Assembly (NCBI RefSeq): GCF_000219535.2
Contig: NZ_CP007806.1
Coordinates: 3,942,501-4,006,500 of the forward strand
Reading direction: 5' to 3'
DNA from: Brevibacillus laterosporus LMG 15441
GTDB taxonomy: Bacteria; Bacillota; Bacilli; Brevibacillales; Brevibacillaceae
DNA length: 64,000 bases
Positions within the stretch are counted from its first letter, which is position 1. The number at the start of each line of letters is the position of its first letter. The notes below the pieces were generated by a model that was not told where the DNA came from, did no database searches, and saw nothing but the letters and a program-made list of their open reading frames with translations. The position numbers and the translations under genes are program-made. Below, in pieces: positions 28,586 through 37,001 of the stretch.

Positions 28586-30334
28586 CTAAACTGCTGAGCC
28601 AGCTTGATCCTTCGTCCATTTAGTAGTAAGAAACAAAACGATGATAATTAAAACGATCTGCAAAACACCATATGCACAAGCTGTACCAAATTCAAAAGAA
28701 TACATGCGCTTATATATCTCTACAGAAATTGGCGTGCTGTTGGTCGTAAACAGCAGGATAGAAGCCACAAATTCCCCGATTCCTTGCACAAAGGCAAGTA
28801 ACGTCCCTGCTAAAATACCACGTAACGCCATAGGAAATACGACACGTCGAAAGCTATACCACCAGGAAGCTCCTAGATTACGTGCCGCTTCCTCTACTGA
28901 ATGATCAGTCTGCATCAATGTAGCTGAAGTAGATCGAAAGACTAACGGTAGGTGACGTACAAAATAAGCCAAGGGTAAAATCCAGATCGTTCCCACCAAA
29001 ACCTGATTAAAACCAAATAGATGCGGCTGGCTAAAAGCAGCCAATAGGTTAACACCCACAACGGTGCCAGGCAATGCCCATGGCAGCATAATCAGGATAT
29101 CTAGTAAAGCTTTCCCTCTGAATTTCAGACGAATCATAGCATAAGCTGCCGCTACTCCAAAGATCACATTGCCAAGGGTAGCAAAAAAACTCATCTCAAA
29201 ACTTGTAAAAATCGGCCTCCATGTCTTACTATCTGTAAACAAGTCAAGATAATGAGAAAACGTATAAGCTGGCGGCAATATCTGTACTGTCCAGCTAGCA
29301 TCTACTGAGAAGGATAAGAGCACAAGCACAAGGATCGGCAGCAGAAGAATAACAACACCAATCGTAGAGACCATCATTGCTGTATACCGACCTGCCTTAC
29401 TTTTGACCTCTGTACGACGTACGCTAATCCCTTTGCTCTGATTCTGATAATTACGCACACCTTGATACCAGCGCATCAATAACAAAAACAAGATGGAGAC
29501 GATCGATAATATCGTAGATTGTGTTGCTGCCATCTCCAGATTGCCGTTGGTGCGAGATAAATAGATTTGCATCGTCATAGTGCGATCAATTCCAAAGATA
29601 AGCGGAGCCGTATAGGAGGCCATCGCAATCATAAATACAAGCAAGGATGACGCTACAATGGCTGGCGTTAGCATAGGCAAAATGACACGCTTCCAGACGA
29701 CGAATCGAGTGGCGCCAAGATTGGCTGCTGCTTCTTCAAGAGAAGGATCTAATCCTTTCAATGCAGCCGTGATGGTCATATAAAAATACGTGTACATCGT
29801 AAAAGTATGAACAATCAGTACGCCCCAAATTCCTTTTAATGAAAAAGGTACCTGCTGAAGCTGAAAGAATGCTTGTAAGCCTCGGGGAATAATTCCGCTT
29901 TCTCCATATAAAAAAGTAAAGGAAAGCACCCCAATCAAAGGGGGGAGTGCCATCGGAACCATGGCTAGTACAGACAGAATTTTACGCCCTGGAAAATCAT
30001 AGCGTTCTAATAGAAATGCTAGACTTACTCCAACGATTCCACATGTAATCACACTAAGCACTGAGATGTATAAGCTGGTCCAAAGAGCTTCCAGATTTGC
30101 CGTATGCTCCAAGCTAAAAAAATGAGCATAATTAGCAAGTGTAAACTGTTTATCTATTCTCATACTTTGCAGAAAGGTCTGCCATAACGGATAAATAACA
30201 TAGGCAAGCAGGATAAGAAATAAAGGAGAAACTAGCACGTAGACAAAAGAGTTGGAGTTCAAAAGCTTAAGGTGGCGATGTGTAGTGATTTGGGGTACAT
30301 GCTCAGTTTGCGATGCTTTCGGTCGAGTATCCAT
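28586..30334 (-). CDS. Fused ABC importer permease (two BPD domains)
   Basis: 582 residues with about twelve membrane segments behind a GGGGAGG ribosome site. Two permease modules are joined. The first has the EAA-type loop LEEAAANLGATRFVVWKRVILP (about residues 200-221) and the second VEEAARNLGASWWYSFRRVVFP. Both contact the ATPase. This double-length form is typical of ferric-iron, phosphonate and thiamine-type importers (FbpB/PhnV-like). It lies between the ATPase and the secreted deacetylase genes. Confidence 0.9.
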   Translation of the reverse strand: MDTRPKASQTEHVPQITTHRHLKLLNSNSFVYVLVSPLFLILLAYVIYPLWQTFLQSMRIDKQFTLANYAHFFSLEHTANLEALWTSLYISVLSVITCGIVGVSLAFLLERYDFPGRKILSVLAMVPMALPPLIGVLSFTFLYGESGIIPRGLQAFFQLQQVPFSLKGIWGVLIVHTFTMYTYFYMTITAALKGLDPSLEEAAANLGATRFVVWKRVILPMLTPAIVASSLLVFMIAMASYTAPLIFGIDRTMTMQIYLSRTNGNLEMAATQSTILSIVSILFLLLMRWYQGVRNYQNQSKGISVRRTEVKSKAGRYTAMMVSTIGVVILLLPILVLVLLSFSVDASWTVQILPPAYTFSHYLDLFTDSKTWRPIFTSFEMSFFATLGNVIFGVAAAYAMIRLKFRGKALLDILIMLPWALPGTVVGVNLLAAFSQPHLFGFNQVLVGTIWILPLAYFVRHLPLVFRSTSATLMQTDHSVEEAARNLGASWWYSFRRVVFPMALRGILAGTLLAFVQGIGEFVASILLFTTNSTPISVEIYKRMYSFEFGTACAYGVLQIVLIIIVLFLTTKWTKDQAGSAV

Positions 30335-30417
30335 CTAGTACCTCCCCTATCCGTCAAGAAAACTAGGTGAAAAGCTAAACCGCTTGCTCGTGGTGCCTGT
30401 AAAACGGCACGAATCCA

Positions 30418-31551
30418 TTAGTCAGGATCTCTTTTAGAAATAAAATAAACATTGGCTTTCGGAATAACTAATGTAACCATTTCTTTGCGCTGTTTGATTG
30501 GATTGCCCGCATGGATAGACAAGACTCTCAACGTTTGTTTATCACCGACTTTACAAACATATGTCACACTAGCCCCAGTAAATTCAGAGAGGCTGATTTG
30601 ACCATGCCATTGGTTCGGTTCGTAGACATGTCGTTGTTCAGGATTGATATCCCGAGCTCTTTGCTGATCATTTACAATCTGTACAGCTTCTGGACGAATA
30701 CAGAGAGAGACCTTGGCACCCACTTTGATCCCCTCGCTATTTGATGCATAATCACGATACCCTATTACAAGTAAATCAGACTCAACTTGCACAGTAGCTT
30801 CCTCTCCATTTATCTGGACAACCTCGCCCTCCCATACATTTGTTTCTCCGATAAAAGAAGCCACAAACGGAGTAGACGGTCGATTATAAATATCTTCTGG
30901 TATACCGATCTGTTGCACTTCTCCATTTTGCATCACCATGATGCGATCGGACATCGACATTGCTTCAGCCTGATCATGGGTCACATAGATGGTGGTAATA
31001 CCCAGTTCCAATTGCAGCCGTTTTATCTCGATACGTGTCTCTTCTCGCAACTTCGCATCCAGGTTGGACAATGGTTCGTCTAATAAGAGAATGGAGGGTT
31101 CTATAACTAAAGCTCTTGCCAGAGCCACACGCTGTTGTTGTCCCCCAGATAATTGATCCATTCGCCTATTTCCAAATCCGTCCAAACGTAGAAGTCTCTG
31201 TGTCTGCTCTACTTTTTCTTTGATCTGCGCTTTAGTAAGCTTGCGTACCTGCAAACCAAAGGCTATATTTTCAAACACTGTCATATGAGGGAAAAGAGCA
31301 TAATTTTGAAACACCATACCTGTATTTCGTTTGTGTGGCGGAACGTATGTCATATCAGCATTCATAAATAAAATACGCCCCTTGGTGGGATAGTAAAAAC
31401 CCGCGATCATGCGTAAAATAGTAGTTTTCCCGCATCCGCTTGGTCCAAGGAATGTGAAAAATTCCCCCTGTTTAATCTCAATGTGAACGTTTTCGACCCC
31501 TTTTGAGCTACCAAAAGATTTCGTTACATGCTCTAACGTGACCCCAGTCAA
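30418..31551 (-). CDS. ABC importer ATPase (Fe3+/polyamine type)
   Basis: 377 residues. Best start is the TTG at 31551, preceded by AGGAGG at 31559-31566; an upstream in-frame ATG at 31569 overlaps that site, and earlier ones have none. Walker A GPSGCGKTT near residue 40, Q-loop VFQNYALFPHMTV, signature LSGGQQQRVALARAL, Walker B SILLLDEPLSNLDAKLR and H-loop TIYVTHDQAEAM are all intact. A C-terminal TOBE-like beta domain (about 260-377) is present. It energises uptake by the adjacent permease. Confidence 0.9.
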   Translation of the reverse strand: MTGVTLEHVTKSFGSSKGVENVHIEIKQGEFFTFLGPSGCGKTTILRMIAGFYYPTKGRILFMNADMTYVPPHKRNTGMVFQNYALFPHMTVFENIAFGLQVRKLTKAQIKEKVEQTQRLLRLDGFGNRRMDQLSGGQQQRVALARALVIEPSILLLDEPLSNLDAKLREETRIEIKRLQLELGITTIYVTHDQAEAMSMSDRIMVMQNGEVQQIGIPEDIYNRPSTPFVASFIGETNVWEGEVVQINGEEATVQVESDLLVIGYRDYASNSEGIKVGAKVSLCIRPEAVQIVNDQQRARDINPEQRHVYEPNQWHGQISLSEFTGASVTYVCKVGDKQTLRVLSIHAGNPIKQRKEMVTLVIPKANVYFISKRDPD

Positions 31552-31601
31552 CTCTGTTCCTCCTCTCATGTCATACAACATGCAGAACAAAAGGTCGTCA
31601 C

Positions 31602-32735
31602 TCATTTCTGTATTACTTCTAGTAACGATTTGTAGCCCTTTCCTTTTATATTTTCATCCCAATATTGCATCCACTCTTTTTCTTTATCTGCTAGAACCTG
31701 CCAATTCATCTCCAATGGTTTTATCTCAATAGCTTGTAGCCAGTTCGGTAGATTTTCTTTGCTACTAGTGGAGAGGGCGGGAATTTGATAGAACTTCTCC
31801 GCCAGTTCAATTCGGAGTTTTTCATCAAATAAGAAGTCATAGAATTTCTTAGCCGGGGCTATGTTTTTCGTACCCTTTACAATCGCCACGCCATCTACTA
31901 GAATGGGGGCGCCGCTGGCAGGATAAATATAGTCAAACGGTTGCTTTTTGGCTTCCTTTTGAATCAGGATATCCTGTAAATTCCATAAAGAAATGGCTGC
32001 CTCTTGTCGGGCTAGCTTTATATATAAGCTGGTAGGGTCTTGTGCATATTCCTTTGTATTGGCGTCTAATTTCGCCAGCCATTCATAACCCTTTTCCGGA
32101 GCTGCTGCCCCCTGTCGATACATCATAGCCGAATAGATTGTGCGCATTGTACCTGATTTTAAAACGCCACGAATAATAATTTTATCCTTATATTTCGGAT
32201 CAAGTAGATCGTCCCAGTCCTTTGGCGCTTCTGCTTTTGGGAGCATCTGTGGATTGTACATAATGACCTCAGGCAGTAGCATTTCCCCATACCAGCGATC
32301 TTGTGCGTCTTTATATATGGCTGGAATCTGATCACCAAAGGAAGGTTTGTAGCTCTCCAGCAATCCTTCCAAAGCGGCAGTCCGTAAGCTCGATTGTGTG
32401 CCTCCCCACCAAAAATCGGCCTGAGGATTGCTCTTTTCTCCTCGAATTCGCTCCAGGATTTCCTGTGCCCCAATTGTTAAAACATCCACTTTTACATCAG
32501 GATGAGTAGCTTCAAATTTCGGAATAACGTAGTCTACAACGTTCTTATCCCGTCCCGTGTAAATTACTAGCTGCTGTTGGGAGCCCTGCTTTGTCACCGC
32601 CCCCCTTGTTGGAGCCGAAGCATCTGTCCCTGCTTGAGAAGAACAACCTACAAGCGAGATTAGTACCACTCCCATTAGAATTAGCTTTATCCAGCTTTCG
32701 CTTTTATCCACTACCCATTTTTTGATTTTTAGCAT
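31602..32735 (-). CDS. ABC importer substrate-binding lipoprotein
   Basis: 377 residues from the ATG at 32735 with AAAGGAG eight bases upstream. The lipobox LVGC at about residues 26-29 marks a lipoprotein anchored outside the membrane. The mature part (QLVIYTGRDKNVVDYVIPKFEATHP, then FWWGGTQSSL) matches the ferric-iron/2-aminoethylphosphonate/putrescine class of periplasmic-binding proteins. Iron-binding tyrosine pairs were not confirmed, so the ligand may be organic. First gene of the cluster. Repeated operator-like motifs lie 60-120 bases upstream. Confidence 0.85.
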   Translation of the reverse strand: MLKIKKWVVDKSESWIKLILMGVVLISLVGCSSQAGTDASAPTRGAVTKQGSQQQLVIYTGRDKNVVDYVIPKFEATHPDVKVDVLTIGAQEILERIRGEKSNPQADFWWGGTQSSLRTAALEGLLESYKPSFGDQIPAIYKDAQDRWYGEMLLPEVIMYNPQMLPKAEAPKDWDDLLDPKYKDKIIIRGVLKSGTMRTIYSAMMYRQGAAAPEKGYEWLAKLDANTKEYAQDPTSLYIKLARQEAAISLWNLQDILIQKEAKKQPFDYIYPASGAPILVDGVAIVKGTKNIAPAKKFYDFLFDEKLRIELAEKFYQIPALSTSSKENLPNWLQAIEIKPLEMNWQVLADKEKEWMQYWDENIKGKGYKSLLEVIQK

Positions 32736-33135
32736 GCGATCTGCTCCTTTCACCACCTGCTATGTTAAACCTCCTCTTTCATTGTCCAAAAGGTTCAGAT
32801 ATTTTTCCTGATCAAAATTAGCTTGCAAGTCTGTTCAGATTTAAACATGCTGATCAAACAGACTGTTTATTCTGATACTTACGAGGTAACTTGCCTGTTA
32901 TCGAAAATAATGCTGACTCATCAACTGATGATTCGTCATGATTACTAACAAATTATGGATGAAACAGGTGAATTATGCTTGATTTTTACTAAAATGCAAT
33001 GACTTTCATTTTGCGTAAAACTAGTAAAACGCTCCATCATTCTGCCAGCCCTAGTATTTTCCCAACAAAAAAATCGCAAGCAACTGCCTGCGATTTCCAT
33101 CATTGGATTGTTTTCTTCTTTTGTCATAGGGGACT
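32736..33135. promoter_or_regulatory. Upstream region of importer operon with tandem repeats
   Basis: Two direct repeats, TTCAGAT-N7-CTGATCAAA at 32794-32816 and TTCAGAT-N9-CTGATCAAA at 32834-32858, start 40 bases apart, about four helical turns. AGTCTGTT at 32828-32835 is the exact inverse of AACAGACT at 32857-32864. These look like operator sites for a regulator of the importer cluster; the AraC-type gene upstream is one candidate. The terminator of that gene lies at 33066-33096. No gene seen in this 400-base stretch. Confidence 0.45.
33066..33096 (-). terminator. Terminator of the AraC-type regulator gene
   Basis: On the minus strand GAAATCGCAGGCA pairs with TGCTTGCGATTT and is followed by seven T. 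Confidence 0.85.
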
Positions 33136-34032
33136 TTATCTTTTTTTAATCGGAATATAAATCAAAATGATAGAGTCTTTGTCTGCTATATGAGTAAATT
33201 CCGTCCCATATACCTCAAAATTGTCTCGTGCATCAAGCTCATAGTCAACACTAGCAAACCATGTCCCCCAGATATAGTCGTAGGTGGTTCTAAGCTCACT
33301 GCCGGTCCCTTGATGACGAAAAACAGCATACTCTCCAGGCTGAATCGTGTGAGCAACCATCCCTTTTGGAACCTCTACAATCTCCTTTACCTCTATAGCT
33401 GCTATTCCATAAAAGGCAGTTAGCTCTGTCAACTGCTGGAGGGAAAGGGGCATCTCAGCCGTGCAAATTCCGTATCTTATATCAGGATTGCAAATCATTT
33501 GCTTTTCCCCTATCTCCCTTTCTCTTAGGAAATAGCGTTGCCATATTTGTGTAAACTGATTTTGATGCAGATTATTACTATCTTTCACACCAATAACGAA
33601 ACGCTCTGTCTCAATTCGTTCAAAGCTGGGCTGTAGACTGATCTGTTGCAAGCGATGCTTTAAGCGCTTATCGACAAGTGGCATTTTTTGTAGGGAAATC
33701 GGCTGTCGCCTTTGTTTGCGAAAAAAATACGGTGACATGCCAAACTGCTTCTTAAAGGAACGACTAAATGAAGCCTGAGAATCAAACTGGTAGTCTAGTG
33801 AAATTTCGAAAATAGATCGCTCTGTTTGTAAAAGGCGGATGGCCGCTTCTGTAAGTCTTCTCTTCCGAATATAATCACCGATTGTCTCACCCGTGCATTC
33901 GTAAAAAATTCGATGAAAGTGATAGTACGAGAAGTTTACTAGGAGGGCCACCTCATCTGCCTGTAAAGATTTATCGAGATGCTGTTCTATGTAGTCAATG
34001 GCCGTTTCAATTTCTTTGCCATAGGATGCCAA
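33136..34032 (-). CDS. AraC-family regulator with GyrI-like effector domain
   Basis: 298 residues. Start set at the TTG at 34032, with GGAG eight bases upstream; the longer frame from 34050 starts inside that ribosome site. Residues about 5-105 form the double helix-turn-helix (ADEVALLVNFSYYHFHRIF and FDSQASFSRSFKKQFGMSP). The C-terminal 155 residues resemble a GyrI/BmrR-type small-molecule domain (PKGMVAHTIQPGEYAVFRHQG, ending with IILIYIPIKK). Such fusions activate genes after binding hydrophobic or cationic ligands. It follows the C45-type enzyme gene at a 32-base distance, probably as one transcript. Confidence 0.85.
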   Translation of the reverse strand: MASYGKEIETAIDYIEQHLDKSLQADEVALLVNFSYYHFHRIFYECTGETIGDYIRKRRLTEAAIRLLQTERSIFEISLDYQFDSQASFSRSFKKQFGMSPYFFRKQRRQPISLQKMPLVDKRLKHRLQQISLQPSFERIETERFVIGVKDSNNLHQNQFTQIWQRYFLREREIGEKQMICNPDIRYGICTAEMPLSLQQLTELTAFYGIAAIEVKEIVEVPKGMVAHTIQPGEYAVFRHQGTGSELRTTYDYIWGTWFASVDYELDARDNFEVYGTEFTHIADKDSIILIYIPIKKR

Positions 34033-34064
34033 GCCTCGTTCTCCTCTCAATCACATTATTTTTT

Positions 34065-35168
34065 CTACCAAAATTGAGCGGGAACAATCCCTTGCGGAAG
34101 AGCTACCTCAATGTCTGAAAAAGCAAGCTTTCCCCCCACAGACAACGTATGCCAGCCGTTGTGAAGCGGGGAGCCATAGCAGACCTCTATCGTTTTTGCT
34201 GTTACGTCAAAGAGCATGGAGCGCAGCGTTCCAAAATACTCCTGATAGTAATGCGTGCTTAAGCCCTGTGGATATTCCCGGTTCATTAAAGCGAGCAAAT
34301 CTGCTTTCTCTAATCGCTCATCGCCTTGAAGTACACTCTCTACTAGCTGTTGACGAATGAGCGAGTTATGCATGCGGTGTGTAGATAGATGCTCCAATTC
34401 TGAAAATAACACATGGTTGGTAGCAATCAGGTAAGAAGTGTCGCTCTTCTTTCCTATTTTCGTACTCGCGATTTCACCATCCATCATTTCGACTAAAGCC
34501 GCGTCTTCACTGGGATCTGCTACTAACAGGTTCACGTTTGATACGATGGGCATTTCACGCAATCGCTGTAACGCTTCGTCTACATTGCGACAATGCTCCA
34601 ATATGGCTCGAATCGCCGTCCAGAATTGCAGACCCTCTCCCTTTGGAGAACGCAAGCCTGGATGAATTCCTACTGGCAGACCGCAGGATGACATTGTGAT
34701 GCAGAGTCCCTGATCGTTCATACCCTCATGTCGTCCAAATGATAAGCCGCTAAAGCCCGTATGTGCATACGTTCCCTGTACGCGAGTTGAGCATAGTGTC
34801 ATGTCGTCTAGGTCAGGGGTAAATTCGTAATTTCGCAAAACATACAGATGCCCATCCCGCATCTTATTAGGAAGTACGACAGAGTGACTGCATCCCGACA
34901 CAATACAGCTTTCATGTAGATAGCGCAAACGATTCATCGGCATCTTCGCTTGGCTACAAAAGGCTTCAAGCTCCTCCCAAATACCCGGGGAATACTGCTG
35001 AAGCATCTGCTGCTGACTCCAAAGGCGCTGATCTGAAATTGCATCTGTCTCCTCTACAAAATAAACCTGATACAAGTACGGGATATGGCGTAGCATCTCA
35101 GCTTGCTGCTCACCAACCTCTTTATTTGTACCTTCTAGATACGTGAAGTAGCCTTGTCTGGTTTGCAT
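34065..35168 (-). CDS. C45 family peptidase/acyltransferase
   Basis: 367 residues behind a GAGGAGG ribosome site. Ntn-hydrolase of the acyl-CoA:isopenicillin-N acyltransferase-like C45 group. The self-cleavage site with the nucleophilic Cys is GC in VSGCSHSVVLP at about residues 90-100, followed by LYVLRNYEF and GMNDQGLCIT. A SNVNLLVADPSEDAALVEM segment supplies the middle beta-sheet. The family forms or hydrolyses amide bonds; this member has an uncertain substrate. It lies upstream of an AraC-type regulator and near the amino-sugar uptake cluster. Confidence 0.8.
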   Translation of the reverse strand: MQTRQGYFTYLEGTNKEVGEQQAEMLRHIPYLYQVYFVEETDAISDQRLWSQQQMLQQYSPGIWEELEAFCSQAKMPMNRLRYLHESCIVSGCSHSVVLPNKMRDGHLYVLRNYEFTPDLDDMTLCSTRVQGTYAHTGFSGLSFGRHEGMNDQGLCITMSSCGLPVGIHPGLRSPKGEGLQFWTAIRAILEHCRNVDEALQRLREMPIVSNVNLLVADPSEDAALVEMMDGEIASTKIGKKSDTSYLIATNHVLFSELEHLSTHRMHNSLIRQQLVESVLQGDERLEKADLLALMNREYPQGLSTHYYQEYFGTLRSMLFDVTAKTIEVCYGSPLHNGWHTLSVGGKLAFSDIEVALPQGIVPAQFW

Positions 35169-35250
35169 AACATTTCCTCCTCATATGTAACATGTGATGT
35201 ATTGTCATTATAGCGAGGAGGAAATAAAAAAATTTGATACTTTTTGCTGT

Positions 35251-35685
35251 TTACTTCAAGCTCATAATCACATTGCGTTCCTGAAACCCAAGCTTTTCAT
35301 ATAGCGCCTTTGCTCGATTAGCTACATAAACATTTAGTCTGATTTCAGCATATCCCTGTTCTTTTAGCCTCTGAATAGCCCCTTCCATTAGTGGTTTCGC
35401 ATATCCCTTTCCACGCCACTCGGGCATGACATATAGCTCGAAAATATAACCGAGCTCTTTATTCGTAAACTGCTCGGTGATGCTACCCGCTAGTACCCAG
35501 CCAACGATTTGCTCGTTCTGCTTGCCTACCAGATACCAAGCCCCTTTCTCCAGCAATTTGTGAATGGGTTCCTCAATGCTTTCGAAATCCACGTTAATAT
35601 AGCCCAGGGTTCCTTCCTGTAGTGCCTGGGGTGTCTTTTCATATAAAAATGTCATATCCTCTTTTGATGCCATTTTGATTTCCAT
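35251..35685 (-). CDS. GNAT family N-acetyltransferase
   Basis: 144 residues behind AAAGGAG. The acetyl-CoA-binding segment ELYVMPEWRGKGYAKPLMEGAI (about 88-109) carries the R/Q-x-x-G-x-G/A motif, followed by NVYVANRAKALYEKLGF. Substrate unknown. Probably its own transcript; the small membrane-protein gene lies 40 bases upstream in the same direction. Confidence 0.85.
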   Translation of the reverse strand: MEIKMASKEDMTFLYEKTPQALQEGTLGYINVDFESIEEPIHKLLEKGAWYLVGKQNEQIVGWVLAGSITEQFTNKELGYIFELYVMPEWRGKGYAKPLMEGAIQRLKEQGYAEIRLNVYVANRAKALYEKLGFQERNVIMSLK

Positions 35686-35725
35686 GTTAGCTGTCTCCTT
35701 TGCTTTTCAGAAAATGATGCATGCC

Positions 35726-35881
35726 TTATTCCTTTGGTAAAACAACTAGAATGAACGTAGCAATCGGCCCTCCTAGCAAGGACAAGAGAAACCAGATAAG
35801 TCCCGATCGATTTTTCCCTTGTGCAAGCCCAGCATTAATGAGAGCGAGCGTTCCCCACCCTACTATGTACTCGTTATTCAT
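35726..35881 (-). CDS. Small membrane protein, 51 residues
   Basis: ATG at 35881 with AAAGAGGG upstream. The product starts MNNEYIVGWGTLALINAGLA and continues through a QGKNRSG turn into a hydrophobic helix with LLSLLGGPIATFILVVLP, ending PKE. The turn-plus-GPIAT pattern recurs in small two-helix Bacillota membrane proteins of unknown function. The composition and the ribosome site make it a likely gene despite its size. Confidence 0.65.
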   Translation of the reverse strand: MNNEYIVGWGTLALINAGLAQGKNRSGLIWFLLSLLGGPIATFILVVLPKE

Positions 35882-36185
35882 TCGATTCAGCCCTCTTTCC
35901 ATCGATTAAAATCTTGCTCACTTACAAATCCGAACCTGTAAACATTTCTATTGTAACAAATTTTCTGCAAATAATAAAAAAACAGCGTTATTTGTGTAAA
36001 AACAGGCTACTTACGTAAGATCAAATAGTCTAGTTCCGGCACTATTTCTACATGATTTACCACTCAGCGACGTTATCTTCTCGAATTTTTTGAAAAATAC
36101 GTGATCTGAATCACACCTTTCGTCCATTTGTTTCGATAGATTTACTATTGTAGGAAATCAGAACGAAAGATGAGTTGATACGCTT
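35882..36185. promoter_or_regulatory. Divergent promoter region with Fnr/Crp-like site
   Basis: Bases 36100-36115 read CGTGA-N6-TCACA, one mismatch from the TGTGA-N6-TCACA consensus of Crp/Fnr-family regulators; the core GTGAT-N4-ATCAC is a perfect palindrome. It lies 70 bases before the hemerythrin ATG, and a TACTAT -10-like box follows about 25 bases downstream. Oxygen or redox control of the hemerythrin is inferred. No gene in this 304-base stretch. Confidence 0.45.
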
Positions 36186-36734
36186 ATGACTACTCCTATA
36201 TACAAACCACAGTTGGACATGACAGATTGGACTAAATCAGATCAGGATAAATACAACAAGCTGACCTCGATCATCGATCCACATCTACACTCTTTTGTTG
36301 CTGAGCATGCCATGCTGGAAAATCTGATGGATAAGGTACGAGAAGGTTACGATTTAGAAGTATATCGCCTCGCTCTACAAGAGATAAAAGAGGAGCTAGA
36401 GCATCACTTTTTATATGAGGAAACATTCATTTTAGGCAAGCTACAGAACCATATCGCTGAAACAGAAGTAGGCCCTATCGCAAAATTAGTACAGGACCAT
36501 GTGATCATTCGTAAACATTATAACGAAGCGAAGGAGCTGTTTGAGCAAGAGCAAGCAAAGGAATGCAGTGAATTGTTACTGCAAAAAATGAACTTCTTAG
36601 CTTACCTATTGAAAAAGCATATTGAGAAAGAAGATCATTATATTTTTCCATTGGTAAGCCTTGTGCTATCAGAGGAAGAAAAGAAAGCAATAGCCGAAGA
36701 AGTGCGGCTTGCTGATTTACAAAGACAAATCTAG
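36186..36734 (+). CDS. Hemerythrin-like (HHE) domain protein
   Basis: 182 residues; a weak AAAGATGAG ribosome site precedes the ATG. Four-helix HHE pattern with iron-ligand candidates: HSFVAEHAML (about 35-44), LEHHFLYEETFI (about 74-85), VQDHVIIRKHY and LKKHIEKEDHYIFPL. Such proteins bind a di-iron centre and handle oxygen, nitric oxide or iron. The Fnr-like palindrome upstream fits that role. Monocistronic with a terminator. Confidence 0.85.
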   Translation: MTTPIYKPQLDMTDWTKSDQDKYNKLTSIIDPHLHSFVAEHAMLENLMDKVREGYDLEVYRLALQEIKEELEHHFLYEETFILGKLQNHIAETEVGPIAKLVQDHVIIRKHYNEAKELFEQEQAKECSELLLQKMNFLAYLLKKHIEKEDHYIFPLVSLVLSEEEKKAIAEEVRLADLQRQI

Positions 36735-36782
36735 TCTAGGTATCGTTTCTATTGGTACGAAAAATGAAATAATCTCTATATG

Positions 36783-36828
36783 AAAAAGCATGTTCACTCT
36801 TACTCGTAAGCTGTGAGCATGCTTTTTC
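36783..36828 (+). terminator. Terminator of the hemerythrin gene
   Basis: AAAAAGCATG pairs with CATGCTTTTT; inner TTCAC pairs with GTGAG allowing one wobble. A T-run follows on the plus strand. Confidence 0.8.
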
Positions 36829-37001
36829 CTCTTCATATGGCACTATGGTAAGCTGATTATAGGAAAAAGCTACAAGGAAAGCGTTTCTTTGCATACCGAA
36901 CATGAGTAAGAAATCAATTGGCTAGGAAGGATTTCCCTTCCTCAGACAGTACACATAAATTTTTTCCACCTATCATTTTTTGTAGAAATGGAGAATGTAC
37001 A

